DNA of 64,000 nucleotides from VBWE01 sp943372645. GTDB lineage: Bacteria; Bacteroidota; Bacteroidia; Palsa-965. Where the stretch lies: positions 153,562 to 217,561 of the forward strand of contig CALRZN010000007.1 in NCBI GenBank assembly GCA_943372645.1. The letters are read 5' to 3'. Below the pieces are notes generated by a model. The model was not told the DNA's origin. It saw only the letters and a program-made list of their open reading frames with translations, and made no database searches. Below are positions 43,489 to 52,625 of the stretch, one piece after another. Position 1 is the stretch's first letter; each line of letters opens with the position of its first letter. Both the position numbers and the translations under genes were made by a program.

Positions 43489-44202
43489 TTACAAAACCAA
43501 CATCAAAACCTCCGTTACATACCAACACGCCCCCACAAGCATCAGCCCGTCAAACCGGTCGAGCACCCCGCCGTGCCCGGGCAGCAGTGTATCGTAATCT
43601 TTAATGCCGCAAAGGCGCTTGTATTTTGAGGCGAGCAGATCGCCCGCTAGCGCAACGGGACCGATGCTGATGTACATCCACAAATGCGGCGTATCAAAAC
43701 CGGCGCTGATGAAACAGGCCCCCAGCGCAAACACCCAGCCGGTTAAAAATCCTTCGAGCGTTTTATTCGGACTGATGCCCGGCACAAAATGCGTTTTGCC
43801 GAACCATTGTCCCGCCAGTTGTGAAATGCCGTCGAACACGACTACCGCGCCGTAAACAATCCATTGTTCATGTGTGCCTGTTTTCGCTGAAAAAAACAAA
43901 AAGCCCGCAGCAATGATTCCATAAAAAATAACACTGATGGCCTGCACATACCATTTCAGTTTGCGTTCGCCCTTTGCAGCTGCCACGCGCAATTCATCAA
44001 ACCCTTTGATACCGATGATGACTGCAGCAATAATCAGTTTGTTGATTGCAATGAGGTAAAAGATTACGGCAACCAGCAAAAAATAAACGATGTATTTTTT
44101 CCAGCGTGTGGCCTGGTCCGGCTTTTTACGGAAATGGATGAGCAGCGCACCGGGAATAAACAGCACGGCTACCACCAGCAGCATGGCTACGTTGGGAATC
44201 AT
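43489..44202 (-). CDS. Phosphatidate cytidylyltransferase-like membrane protein (CdsA family)
   Basis: Product of 237 residues, shorter than typical CdsA (about 270-285), with around seven membrane helices. The family signature is near the C-terminus: S-K-Y-K-R-L-C-G-I-K-D-Y-D-T-L-L-P-G-H-G-G, followed by V-L-D-R-F-D. CdsA makes CDP-diacylglycerol from CTP and phosphatidate. It overlaps the upstream CDP-alcohol phosphatidyltransferase by four bases. The pair may be a dedicated route to a particular phospholipid rather than the general enzyme; that is inference. Confidence 0.88.
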   Translation of the reverse strand: MIPNVAMLLVVAVLFIPGALLIHFRKKPDQATRWKKYIVYFLLVAVIFYLIAINKLIIAAVIIGIKGFDELRVAAAKGERKLKWYVQAISVIFYGIIAAGFLFFSAKTGTHEQWIVYGAVVVFDGISQLAGQWFGKTHFVPGISPNKTLEGFLTGWVFALGACFISAGFDTPHLWMYISIGPVALAGDLLASKYKRLCGIKDYDTLLPGHGGVLDRFDGLMLVGACWYVTEVLMLVL

Positions 44203-44777
44203 GTACGGGTTCCTTTCGCTTTTTCCATCCAGAAAATGCCTTTTACATTTGAACGCAGTTCATCGGTGCGCAATACAATCACGAGTTCTTCGGCATACGA
44301 GAGTACACTGAAACTCCACATGATCCAAAAATACACCGGCGAATATCCGTATGCAAAATAGGTGAAAATAAAGATGCCCTGCAGGTAGCCGGTTATTTTA
44401 CCCGAATACAGGTGCAGGCTCGTCAGTTTACCGAAACGTATCAATCCCGCAACAAGCGGCAGCGCATAAAAAACCGGCAGCAGGAAAAACGGCACACGCA
44501 TGGTTTCCACAAATGCAGGCTCCAGCACAATAAATCCGGCAATGGCAATGAGATATGTACCGAGATCAGCGAGTGAATCCAGCTTCGCCCCGAATGCGGT
44601 CTGCAGTTTAAACAGGCGCGCAATCAACCCATCCAGCACATCAGTGATCAGACTGATACAGATCAGCCAAACAAACAGCGGCCGCTGCTCTGTATAAAGC
44701 GTCCAGCCGATTACCGGAACAGCCAGCAAGCGGTAACCGGAAAGCAGGTTGGGAATATTGCGCAGCAGGGTTCGCAT
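44199..44777 (-). CDS. CDP-alcohol phosphatidyltransferase
   Basis: Product of 192 residues with several membrane helices. The catalytic motif D-G-x2-A-R-x8-G-x3-D-x3-D is present: D-G-L-I-A-R…F-G-A-K-L-D-S-L-A-D. Members transfer a phosphatidyl group from CDP-diacylglycerol to an alcohol such as glycerol-3-phosphate, serine or inositol phosphate. The acceptor cannot be read from sequence. Coupled to the CdsA-like gene by a four-base overlap. Confidence 0.9.
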   Translation of the reverse strand: MRTLLRNIPNLLSGYRLLAVPVIGWTLYTEQRPLFVWLICISLITDVLDGLIARLFKLQTAFGAKLDSLADLGTYLIAIAGFIVLEPAFVETMRVPFFLLPVFYALPLVAGLIRFGKLTSLHLYSGKITGYLQGIFIFTYFAYGYSPVYFWIMWSFSVLSYAEELVIVLRTDELRSNVKGIFWMEKAKGTRT

Positions 44778-44810
44778 CTGTCGAAGTTAGGAAAAGGAGT
44801 TTAAAAAGAC

Positions 44811-44860
44811 ATCAGGCATTAGGCAATAGCACTTAACAAACCTATTGCCTATTGCCTGAT
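44811..44860. repeat. Long inverted repeat in the gap upstream of the phospholipid genes
   Basis: Two 19-base arms (44811-44829 and 44842-44860) are reverse complements except for one base, around a 12-base loop. Each arm holds two GGCAATAG-like words. There is no T run on either side, so it is not an ordinary terminator. The rest of the gap (44778-44914) holds no gene. Confidence 0.7.
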
Positions 44861-44914
44861 GACTGAGAATCCTGATGAATGTAAAAAACGCGGCCTGAAA
44901 TAAAAACTGCAATG

Positions 44915-46708
44915 TTACTCGTAAACCTTCTCGTGTTTGAACTGCAGCTCAAACAGTTTTTTATACTGCCCGTTCTTCGCCAGCAGCTCATGGTGTGTGC
45001 CCGATTCAATAATATTGCCGTGATCCATCACCAGGATGCGGCTCGCTTTCTGAATGGTGGCCAGGCGGTGCGCTATAACAATGGAGGTGCGTCCTTTCGT
45101 CAGCGTTTCCGTTGCTTTCTGAATACGGATTTCCGATTCGGTATCAATGGATGAAGTGGCTTCATCGAGCACCAGGATGCGCGGATTATACACATACGCG
45201 CGGATGAACGCAATGAGCTGGCGCTGCCCTACGGACAGCATGCTGCCGCGTTCCATCACCTTGTAATCGTAATTGCCCGGCAGCTGCATAATAAACTCAT
45301 GCGCGCCCACCGCCATCGAAGCGGCAATAACCGATTCGCGGGAAATGGATTCGTTCATCAGCGTAATGTTATCAAGAATGCTTCCCGAAAACAGGAACAC
45401 ATCCTGCAGCACCACGCCGATGCTGCTGCGCAGCGAATGCAGTTCATATTCACGGATGTCTTTGCCGTCAATGCGGATGCTGCCTTTATTGTATTCGTAA
45501 AAACGGTTGATGAGATTAATCACCGTAGTTTTTCCTGAACCTGTTGCGCCCACAATGGCAATGGTTTCGCCGGCTTTCACCTCAAACGAAACGCCGCGCA
45601 GCACCCAGCTTTCATCTTTGTATGCAAACCACACATCGCTGAACGAAAGATCGCCGCGCAAACGGGCTGCATCTGCTTTACCGGTATCGGCAATCATTTC
45701 ATCGGTATCCAGCACTTTGAAAACGCGTTCGCTGGCCACCATGCCCATCTGCAATGTATTCACACGGTCGGCAAGCATACGAATCGGTCGGAAAAACATG
45801 TTGATGAGCATGATAAAAAACGTAATGTCGCCTACGCTCATTTCCAGGTCAAATACGTTGCGCCCGCCGTACCATACGAGCAGCCCGAGCGAAATGGACG
45901 CAAGAATTTCAACCACCGGGAAAAACACGGAATAGTGCCACACCGATTTGATGTTGGCATCGCGGTGTTTTTCGTTGATCTTGCGGAAGCGTTCCATCTC
46001 CGCTTTTTCGCGGCTGAACACCTGCACGATTTTCATACCCGTGATATGTTCCTGCACAAAGGTATTGAGCTGCGAAACTGCATTGCGCACATCGTTGAAT
46101 GCGGCCTTCACCGCGTTTTTGAAAATCCAGGTAGCGATAAACATCACCGGGATGGTGGTAAGTACAACGAGCGTAATTTTCCAGTTCACCACCAGCATCG
46201 CCACCAGGAAAATCAGGATCATCAGCAGGTCGCCGAGAATAACGATAAAGCCCTGCGAAAACACATCGCTGATGGATTCAAGATCGGAAATAGAACGCGT
46301 TACCAGTTGCCCGATGGGTGTGGTATCAAAATAGGTTGGCCGGAAATGCAGAATTTTTTCGTGAATCTCCACGCGGATGTCGCGCACAATGCCCTGCCCG
46401 ATGCGGTTGGTGATGATGGTATTAAAATACTGCATCAGCGTTTCCACCACCAGCGTTACCAGCAGGATGATCGTGAAATACAACATAGCCGAAAGAAACG
46501 TCAGTTTTTCCGCTTCACTGCCCGGCGTGGTTTCTACGTAATCCGTCATCATGTTCCGGATAATCATCGGGCGCACAATGGAAACAGCAGCCAGCGTAAT
46601 GGTAAACGACACGGCCAGGATAAACAGCGTACGGTAAGGCCGCACGTAACTGAATACCCGTTTCAGTAATTTAAAATCAAATGTTTTTCCTGCTACGCCG
46701 CTACTCAT
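44915..46708 (-). CDS. MsbA-like ABC exporter (fused permease and ATPase)
   Basis: Product of 597 residues. Six membrane helices in the first 330 residues are followed by the nucleotide-binding domain: Walker A G-A-T-G-S-G-K-T-T, signature L-S-V-G-Q-R-Q, Walker B I-L-V-L-D-E-A-T-S-S-I-D and switch H-R-L-A-T-I-Q. Homodimeric exporters of this class move lipids, peptides or drugs across the inner membrane. The start is 4 codons before A-G-K-T-F-D-F-K-L-L-K-R-V-F. It follows truA by two bases on the same strand, so the two are likely co-transcribed. Confidence 0.93.
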   Translation of the reverse strand: MSSGVAGKTFDFKLLKRVFSYVRPYRTLFILAVSFTITLAAVSIVRPMIIRNMMTDYVETTPGSEAEKLTFLSAMLYFTIILLVTLVVETLMQYFNTIITNRIGQGIVRDIRVEIHEKILHFRPTYFDTTPIGQLVTRSISDLESISDVFSQGFIVILGDLLMILIFLVAMLVVNWKITLVVLTTIPVMFIATWIFKNAVKAAFNDVRNAVSQLNTFVQEHITGMKIVQVFSREKAEMERFRKINEKHRDANIKSVWHYSVFFPVVEILASISLGLLVWYGGRNVFDLEMSVGDITFFIMLINMFFRPIRMLADRVNTLQMGMVASERVFKVLDTDEMIADTGKADAARLRGDLSFSDVWFAYKDESWVLRGVSFEVKAGETIAIVGATGSGKTTVINLINRFYEYNKGSIRIDGKDIREYELHSLRSSIGVVLQDVFLFSGSILDNITLMNESISRESVIAASMAVGAHEFIMQLPGNYDYKVMERGSMLSVGQRQLIAFIRAYVYNPRILVLDEATSSIDTESEIRIQKATETLTKGRTSIVIAHRLATIQKASRILVMDHGNIIESGTHHELLAKNGQYKKLFELQFKHEKVYE

Positions 46709-46710
46709 GT

Positions 46711-47472
46711 TCAGTCTAAATTATAATGTTCCGGGTATTTGATCCGTGCCAGGTAAAGTCCGTGAGCCGGTGCCGAAGAACCTGCTTCCGAACGTTGCTG
46801 TGTTTCAATAATGGTGTGCAGGTCGGCGGGCTGCAGTTTGCCGCGGCCCACATCTACCAGCGTTCCGACCACCGCACGCACCATGTTCCGCAGAAAACGG
46901 TTCGCCGTGATCACATATTTCATTTTGTCGCCGTTTATTTCCCAGTACGATTCCGTTACATCGCAGATCGACGTTTTATTATCCGAACCGGTCCGTTCAA
47001 ACGACGCGAAGTTTTTATAGTTCAGTAAAATCGCGGCCGCCTCATTCATCTTCTCCGCATCCAGGTTGCGCCACCGCACTTCCCACGCACGGCCCACGGC
47101 AAACGCATCTTTTTTCCGCACGAGGTGATAATGGTACGTGCGCGCCACCGCGGCAAAACGCGCATGTGCATTTTCCGGCATGGCATACACCCCGTGAATG
47201 GCAATATCATCCGGCAACATGCAGTTGAGTTTGAACAGGAAATCGGCATCGGTATGCAGATCGTCGCGCAGCGCATCAAAGTGGGCATAATATTCGGTGG
47301 CATGCACGCCTGTATCGGTGCGGCCTGCGCCCATGATGTCGGTTTTTTCGCGCAGCAGCACACTCACCTTGTCCTGCAGCATTTCCTGCACACTCATGGC
47401 GTTGGGCTGGTACTGCCAGCCGTGATAATTGCTTCCGTTGTAGCTCAGCCGTATGAAGTAGCGGGTGTACAT
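46711..47472 (-). CDS. truA: tRNA pseudouridine(38-40) synthase
   Basis: I start at the internal Met (M-Y-T-R-Y-F-I-R-L-S-Y-N-G) at 47472, giving 253 residues; the longest frame adds 47 residues with no family match. The catalytic Asp is in A-G-R-T-D-T-G-V-H-A, and F-L-R-N-M-V-R and the first-strand Y-N-G-S-N-Y-H-G-W-Q-Y-Q-P are typical. It converts U38-U40 to pseudouridine in tRNA anticodon arms. Divergent from the moxR operon. Confidence 0.95.
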   Translation of the reverse strand: MYTRYFIRLSYNGSNYHGWQYQPNAMSVQEMLQDKVSVLLREKTDIMGAGRTDTGVHATEYYAHFDALRDDLHTDADFLFKLNCMLPDDIAIHGVYAMPENAHARFAAVARTYHYHLVRKKDAFAVGRAWEVRWRNLDAEKMNEAAAILLNYKNFASFERTGSDNKTSICDVTESYWEINGDKMKYVITANRFLRNMVRAVVGTLVDVGRGKLQPADLHTIIETQQRSEAGSSAPAHGLYLARIKYPEHYNLD

Positions 47473-47616
47473 TTTTTCAGAGGGTGCAAAAATACGCAAA
47501 TAAAGCAGGGCAATACAGTCGTAATACTTAAAGAACGGTTGCCTCCGGAATTTAGTTAACATTGGGTTATTAACATTTTTTTGCAACTCTTCACCTCCCT
47601 TACGAATAAGCAAAGG

Positions 47617-47624
47617 TACATTTG
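47617..47624 (+). promoter_or_regulatory. Perfect -7 box for the moxR-bat operon
   Basis: TACATTTG matches TAnnTTTG exactly and is 25 bases upstream of the moxR start codon. A TTG box at the standard distance is lacking. Confidence 0.5.
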
Positions 47625-47649
47625 CATACGCTTGTAAAGCCTTGATTTT

Positions 47650-48636
47650 ATGACAGACATACGGGAATTAAGTGAGCGCATTCATAAGGAAAGCGCATTT
47701 GTGGATCTGATTCACCAGGAATTGGACAAAATTATTGTGGGCCAGAAGTATATGGTTGACCGCTTGCTCATCGGGCTGCTGTCCAACGGCCACATCCTGC
47801 TCGAAGGTGTTCCCGGGCTTGCAAAAACGCTGGCCATCAAATCGCTGGCATCTACGATTGACGCGCAGTTCAGCCGCATCCAGTTTACGCCCGACCTGCT
47901 GCCTGCCGACCTCATCGGCACCATGATTTACAACCAGAAAAAAGAAGAATTTCACGTTCGTAAAGGACCGCTGTTTGCCAACTTCGTGCTGGCCGATGAG
48001 ATCAACCGCGCCCCTGCCAAAGTGCAGAGCGCGCTGCTCGAAGCCATGCAGGAGAAGCAGGTAACCATTGGCGACGAAACGTTTAAACTGCCCGAGCCGT
48101 TCCTGGTGCTGGCCACCCAGAACCCCGTGGAACAGGAAGGCACCTACCCGCTTCCGGAAGCCCAGGTGGATCGTTTCCTGATGAAAGTTGTAATCACTTA
48201 TCCCACCCGCGAAGAAGAAAAACGCATTATCCGGCAGAACACCACCACCGGCCTGCCCACACCCAACTGCATTCTGCACACCGACCACATTCTGCATGCC
48301 CGCCAGGCGGTACGCGATGTGTATATGGATGAGAAAATTGAGAAATACATTGTTGACATTGTGTTCGCCACCCGTTTCCCGGCCGAGTACCGCATGCAAC
48401 GTTATGCCCCGCTCATCAGTTTCGGCGCATCGCCGCGTGCAAGTATTGCGCTGGCCATGGCTTCTCGTGCGTATGCATTCATCAAACGCCGCGGGTATGT
48501 GATACCCGAAGATGTGCGCGCTGTGTGCCCGGATGTGCTGCGCCACCGCATCGGCCTCACGTATGAAGCCGAAGCCGAAAACATTACGACCGAACAGATC
48601 ATCCGCGAAATACTGAATGTGGTTGAAGTTCCCTGA
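47650..48636 (+). CDS. moxR: MoxR family AAA+ ATPase
   Basis: Product of 328 residues. Walker A is G-V-P-G-L-A-K-T, Walker B is V-L-A-D-E-I-N-R-A-P, and sensor 1 lies in V-L-A-T-Q-N-P-V-E-Q-E-G-T-Y-P-L-P-E-A-Q. MoxR ATPases act as chaperone-like partners for VWA-domain proteins. It is the first gene of the bat operon; the ATPase would work from the cytoplasm on BatA/BatB or the DUF58 protein. Confidence 0.95.
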   Translation: MTDIRELSERIHKESAFVDLIHQELDKIIVGQKYMVDRLLIGLLSNGHILLEGVPGLAKTLAIKSLASTIDAQFSRIQFTPDLLPADLIGTMIYNQKKEEFHVRKGPLFANFVLADEINRAPAKVQSALLEAMQEKQVTIGDETFKLPEPFLVLATQNPVEQEGTYPLPEAQVDRFLMKVVITYPTREEEKRIIRQNTTTGLPTPNCILHTDHILHARQAVRDVYMDEKIEKYIVDIVFATRFPAEYRMQRYAPLISFGASPRASIALAMASRAYAFIKRRGYVIPEDVRAVCPDVLRHRIGLTYEAEAENITTEQIIREILNVVEVP

Positions 48637-48662
48637 ACCGCGGAACAACGCCAGGAGCAGCT

Positions 48663-49538
48663 ATGGAAACAACTGAATTGCTGAAAAAAGTCAGGAAGAT
48701 TGAGCTGAAAACGCGGGGACTGAGTAACCAGCTTTTTTCCGGCGAGTATCACAGCGCGTTTAAAGGCCGCGGCATGACCTTCAGCGAAGTGCGCGAATAT
48801 CAGCCCGGCGACGATATAAGGACCATTGACTGGAACGTGACCGCGCGCCTCAATCACCCGTATGTAAAAGTGTTTGAGGAAGAACGCGAACTCACCGTAA
48901 TGCTGCTTGTGGATGTAAGCCGTTCCGAATCGTTCGGAACAAACAAACAGCAGAAACGCGACCTCATTACCGAACTGTGCGCTGTGCTGGCTTTTTCGGC
49001 GATACAGAACAACGATAAAACCGGCGTGATTTTTTTCAGCGACCGGATCGAAAAATTTATCCCGCCTAAAAAAGGCAAATCACACATCCTGCGCATCATC
49101 CGCGAACTCATCGAGTTTGAACCGGTGGGGCGCGGCACCGATATAAGGCAGGCACTGCGGTACTGCACCAACGTGGTAAAAAAACGCAGCATCGCGTTTC
49201 TCATTTCCGATTTCCTGTCGGATAATTTTGAAGATGCGCTGAAAGTGGCCGGGCGCAAACACGACATGGTGGCTATCCGCATTTACGACCGCATGGAAAT
49301 GGAACTGCCCGACGCCGGCCTTGTGCGCCTGGTTGATCCCGAAAGCGGAACGATGCAGTGGGTAAACACCTCGAGCGCTACTGTGCGCAATGTGTATCGC
49401 AAAAACGCGCTCCTGCACGAAAAAAACATCCGCGATATTTTTAAACGCAGCGGCATTGACAATACGTTTATTGAAACCGGCGAAAATTATATAAAACCAT
49501 TGATGAATCTGTTCCGGAAACGGGAACTGCGGGGATGA
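48663..49538 (+). CDS. DUF58 protein with VWA-like domain
   Basis: Product of 291 residues, cytoplasmic. The DUF58 signature G-R-G-M-T-F-S-E-V-R-E-Y-Q-P-G-D-D-I-R-T-I-D-W-N is followed by a VWA-like motif L-V-D-V-S-R-S-E-S. DUF58 proteins almost always accompany MoxR. It overlaps the next gene by four bases. Confidence 0.93.
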   Translation: METTELLKKVRKIELKTRGLSNQLFSGEYHSAFKGRGMTFSEVREYQPGDDIRTIDWNVTARLNHPYVKVFEEERELTVMLLVDVSRSESFGTNKQQKRDLITELCAVLAFSAIQNNDKTGVIFFSDRIEKFIPPKKGKSHILRIIRELIEFEPVGRGTDIRQALRYCTNVVKKRSIAFLISDFLSDNFEDALKVAGRKHDMVAIRIYDRMEMELPDAGLVRLVDPESGTMQWVNTSSATVRNVYRKNALLHEKNIRDIFKRSGIDNTFIETGENYIKPLMNLFRKRELRG

Positions 49539-50557
49539 TAAAAGGAACAACATACCGGTTGATACAGCGCTTCACCCTTTCGGTGATGCTGGCCGCGGGC
49601 GTGCTGTTTCCGTTGTTCACGGAAGCGCAGAACGCACGCGCCGTCGCACGGCTCGATACGGCATCGCTGCTTATCGGCGGGCAAACGTACCTGCATGTGG
49701 GCGTGGCGTACCGGCAGGGAAACAAAGCAATTAATATAACGTGGCCGCAGTTTCCGGAAGATACCATCGTTAATCACGTCGAAATAATTGAAGCCGGAAA
49801 AATGGATACGGCGCTGCGCGACAGCAGTTCACTCGTGTATGAAATGACACGCAGTTTCCGCATCACGTCGTACGATTCCGGTTACTACGCCATTCCGCCG
49901 TACCGTTTCATTGTAAACGGCGATACGCTCGAAACCGAAGCGCTGATGCTGGAAGTGAACACCGTGCCGGTAGATACCACGCAGGCCTTCCGCGACATCA
50001 AAGCCCCGCTCGAAGTGCCCCCGCCCCCGCCTGATTATACGTGGCTGTGGTGGACCGGCGGCATCCTCGCCTTTTTAATTGTTTCGGGTTTTGCGCTTTG
50101 GATGTTCCTGAAATGGCGCAAAAAGAAAAACATTCCGCCGCCCCCGCCCCCGCCGGTTCCGCTGCACATCCGCATGCTCGAACAACTGGAGCAACTGAAA
50201 GCACAGGGCCTCGCCGAAAAAGGCATGCTGAAAGAATTTTATACTGCGCTTACGGATATTCTCCGCGCATACATTGAAGAACGTTTCCGCGTGCCGGCCA
50301 TGGAACAGACCTCGGATGAAATCATGCACTCGTTCCGCAGCCTGGCCGTGGACGATCAGAGCCGCTATTACCTGAAACAGATCCTGCTGCTGGCCGACAT
50401 GGTGAAGTTTGCAAAAGAAACCCCTACTGCATTTGAAAATGAAATGAGCATGAATAACGCGTTTGGTTTTGTGAAAGGCACAACACCCGCGTATATTTTA
50501 TATGGACAACAGCCGGCAGCAAATCAGCCGCCGGTTCAACCCGGGATGCAACCATGA
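49535..50557 (+). CDS. Bat operon membrane protein with proline-rich linkers
   Basis: Product of 340 residues: signal peptide (P-L-F-T-E-A-Q), a periplasmic beta domain (about 30-150), a proline-rich stretch E-V-P-P-P-P-P-D-Y-T, one membrane helix (W-W-T-G-G-I-L-A-F-L-I-V-S-G-F-A-L-W-M), another proline run in the cytoplasm (I-P-P-P-P-P-P-P-V-P), then a helical domain like the C-terminal part of BatD (F-Y-T-A-L-T-D-I-L-R-A-Y-I-E-E-R-F). It is the standard third gene in Bacteroidota bat clusters, related to a BatD half. Overlaps DUF58 and batA by four bases each. Confidence 0.8.
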   Translation: MIKGTTYRLIQRFTLSVMLAAGVLFPLFTEAQNARAVARLDTASLLIGGQTYLHVGVAYRQGNKAINITWPQFPEDTIVNHVEIIEAGKMDTALRDSSSLVYEMTRSFRITSYDSGYYAIPPYRFIVNGDTLETEALMLEVNTVPVDTTQAFRDIKAPLEVPPPPPDYTWLWWTGGILAFLIVSGFALWMFLKWRKKKNIPPPPPPPVPLHIRMLEQLEQLKAQGLAEKGMLKEFYTALTDILRAYIEERFRVPAMEQTSDEIMHSFRSLAVDDQSRYYLKQILLLADMVKFAKETPTAFENEMSMNNAFGFVKGTTPAYILYGQQPAANQPPVQPGMQP

Positions 50558-51561
50558 GCAACTGGTGGACCGACATAACGTTTGCAAATACCTGGGCCTG
50601 GTGGTTGATGCTGGTGCCTGCGGCAGCGCTCGTGTGGTACATCCTGCTCGAACTGTTCAGCCGCACCGAAATGCAGCTGTCAACGGCGCCGTTCCTGCGC
50701 GGGCTGCCCAAACCGGCGGCATGGTATTTCCGCCATGTGTTTTTTGCAGTGCGTTTGCTCGGCATGGTATTCATTGTAATGGTTATTGCCCGCCCGCAAT
50801 CGCGCAACGAAAAACGGAAAGTAAATTCCGAAGGCATTGACATCATGCTGACGATTGACGTTTCACCGAGTATGCTCGCCAAAGATTTTAAACCGAACCG
50901 CCTCGAAGTGGCCAAAGAAATGGCTTCGCGTTTCATCGAGGAACGGTTTAACGACCGGATCGGCACCGTCATTTTCAGCGGCGAAGCATTTACACTCTGC
51001 CCGCTCACCATTGATCATGAAGCGTTACAGACACAGATCAGCGCCATCGACTGCGGCGAACTCGACCAGGGAACTGCAATCGGCATGGGCCTTGCGAAAT
51101 CGGTGGAACGCATTTACGAAAGCAAGGCCAAAAGCAAAATCATCATCCTGCTCACCGACGGTTCGAACAATGCAGGCGCACTGGCTCCGCTTAATGCGGG
51201 CGAAGTGGCCAAGGCGTTCGGCGTGCGCGTTTATACCATCGGCGTTGGCACCAAGGGCGAAGCGCTGATGCCCGTGGCGTATGGTCCGGGCGGCTACACG
51301 TACGATTACGTGCAGGTGGATATTGACGAACCCACACTGCAGCAGATTGCAGACATTACCGGCGGAAAATATTTCCGTGCGGTGGATAAAGAAAGCCTGG
51401 AAAACATCTATGCGGAAATTGACCGCATGGAAAAAACAATTTTCGATTCGTCGCAGCATGGCAAACGAAAAGAAGAGTTTCTGCCGTTTATAATAGTAGC
51501 ACTGGCGTTATTGCTGGTTGATTTTATTTGCCGGAATACCTGGCTGAAAGGAATTGCCTGA
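50554..51561 (+). CDS. batA: BatA, VWA-domain membrane protein
   Basis: Product of 335 residues. N-terminal membrane helices, the VWA domain with an intact metal-ion-dependent adhesion site (T-I-D-V-S-P-S-M, D-x-S-x-S; later D-Q-G-T-A-I-G and L-T-D-G-S-N-N-A-G), and a C-terminal helix. Faces the periplasm. The stop overlaps the batB start as TGATG, so translation is coupled. Confidence 0.95.
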   Translation: MSNWWTDITFANTWAWWLMLVPAAALVWYILLELFSRTEMQLSTAPFLRGLPKPAAWYFRHVFFAVRLLGMVFIVMVIARPQSRNEKRKVNSEGIDIMLTIDVSPSMLAKDFKPNRLEVAKEMASRFIEERFNDRIGTVIFSGEAFTLCPLTIDHEALQTQISAIDCGELDQGTAIGMGLAKSVERIYESKAKSKIIILLTDGSNNAGALAPLNAGEVAKAFGVRVYTIGVGTKGEALMPVAYGPGGYTYDYVQVDIDEPTLQQIADITGGKYFRAVDKESLENIYAEIDRMEKTIFDSSQHGKRKEEFLPFIIVALALLLVDFICRNTWLKGIA

Positions 51562-52625
51562 TGTGGGAACTGCAATATAAAATAGCGTTGTGGGCATTGC
51601 TGCTGGGAATTATCCCGGCGGGTATTTTCCTGCTGATGTGGCGCAGCCGTAACCGGCAGATGAAACGCATCGGCAACGCTGCCCTGCTCGATAAACTGAT
51701 GCCGTCGCGTTCGTCAGCCAAACCGGTTGTGCGCATTGTGTTATTTTCCATCGCGTTCCTGCTGCTGCTTGTGGCGCTCATCAACCCGATGATCGGCACG
51801 AAAAAAGGCAAAGTAGCTACTACCGGTATTGATGTGGTGATTGCGCTGGATATTTCGAACAGCATGCTGGCCGAGGACCTGAAACCGAGCCGCCTCAGCG
51901 CTGCAAAAAATGCGTTGCGTGCGCTGATGAACCGCATGGGCGAAAACCGCATCGGTATTGTGGTGTTTGCCGGAACCGCATTCACACAGCTGCCGCTTAC
52001 AAGTGATTACAATGCCGCCGAAGTATTTATTGATGACATCAGCACAAACGACATTGCCCGCCAGGGAACAGCCATAGGCGCGGCCATTGACCGGGCTTCG
52101 GGTGTGTTTTCAAAACTGGAGGGCCGCGGCAAAGCCATCATTATTATTTCCGACGGCGAAAACCACGAAGACGATGCCGAAGCCGCCGCCCGCAAAGCCG
52201 CCGAAGATGGAATTATTGTAAACACCATCGGCCTCGGTTCACCCAAAGGTTCGCCCATCCCGATCTATAAAAACGGCATTAATGTCGGCTTTAAAACCGA
52301 CCGGCAGGGCAATACCGTGATGACCAAACTCAACGAACAGATGCTGCAGCAGATAGCTGCCGCCGGCAACGGCATTTATGTACACGGTACTGACGGCGAT
52401 GTGGGAATCAACACCATCCTGGGTGAACTCGGACGCCTGAAAAAGCAGGAACTGTCGGAAGTGCAGTTCACCTCGTTCGAAAGCCTGTACCCGTGGTTTG
52501 CCCTGGCCGGGCTGCTGTTCCTGTTTTTTGAATCGCTCATCGGCGACCGGAAATACAGCTGGATCGGCCGCAGTTACAAACCCGCACCTGTAAAACCTGT
52601 AAGCCATGAAAAACAACCGGAATAA
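51561..52625 (+). CDS. batB: BatB, VWA-domain membrane protein
   Basis: I start at ATG 51561 within TGATG rather than at 51528, which gives 354 residues (M-W-E-L-Q-Y-K-I-A-L-W-A-L-L-L-G). Two N-terminal membrane helices, a VWA domain with adhesion site A-L-D-I-S-N-S-M and S-D-G-E-N-H-E-D, and a C-terminal membrane helix (F-A-L-A-G-L-L-F-L-F-F-E). It differs from BatA in its cytoplasmic tail. Ends 20 bases inside batC. Confidence 0.95.
   Translation: MWELQYKIALWALLLGIIPAGIFLLMWRSRNRQMKRIGNAALLDKLMPSRSSAKPVVRIVLFSIAFLLLLVALINPMIGTKKGKVATTGIDVVIALDISNSMLAEDLKPSRLSAAKNALRALMNRMGENRIGIVVFAGTAFTQLPLTSDYNAAEVFIDDISTNDIARQGTAIGAAIDRASGVFSKLEGRGKAIIIISDGENHEDDAEAAARKAAEDGIIVNTIGLGSPKGSPIPIYKNGINVGFKTDRQGNTVMTKLNEQMLQQIAAAGNGIYVHGTDGDVGINTILGELGRLKKQELSEVQFTSFESLYPWFALAGLLFLFFESLIGDRKYSWIGRSYKPAPVKPVSHEKQPE

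Noticed and set aside
44811..44860. Inverted repeat as a Rho-independent terminator
   Set aside because: No T tract on either strand and the stem is AT-mixed; kept as a repeat of unknown role.
47473..47613. N-terminal extension of TruA
   Set aside because: The 47 extra residues match nothing in the family and the AT-rich stretch overlaps the promoter region shared with moxR.
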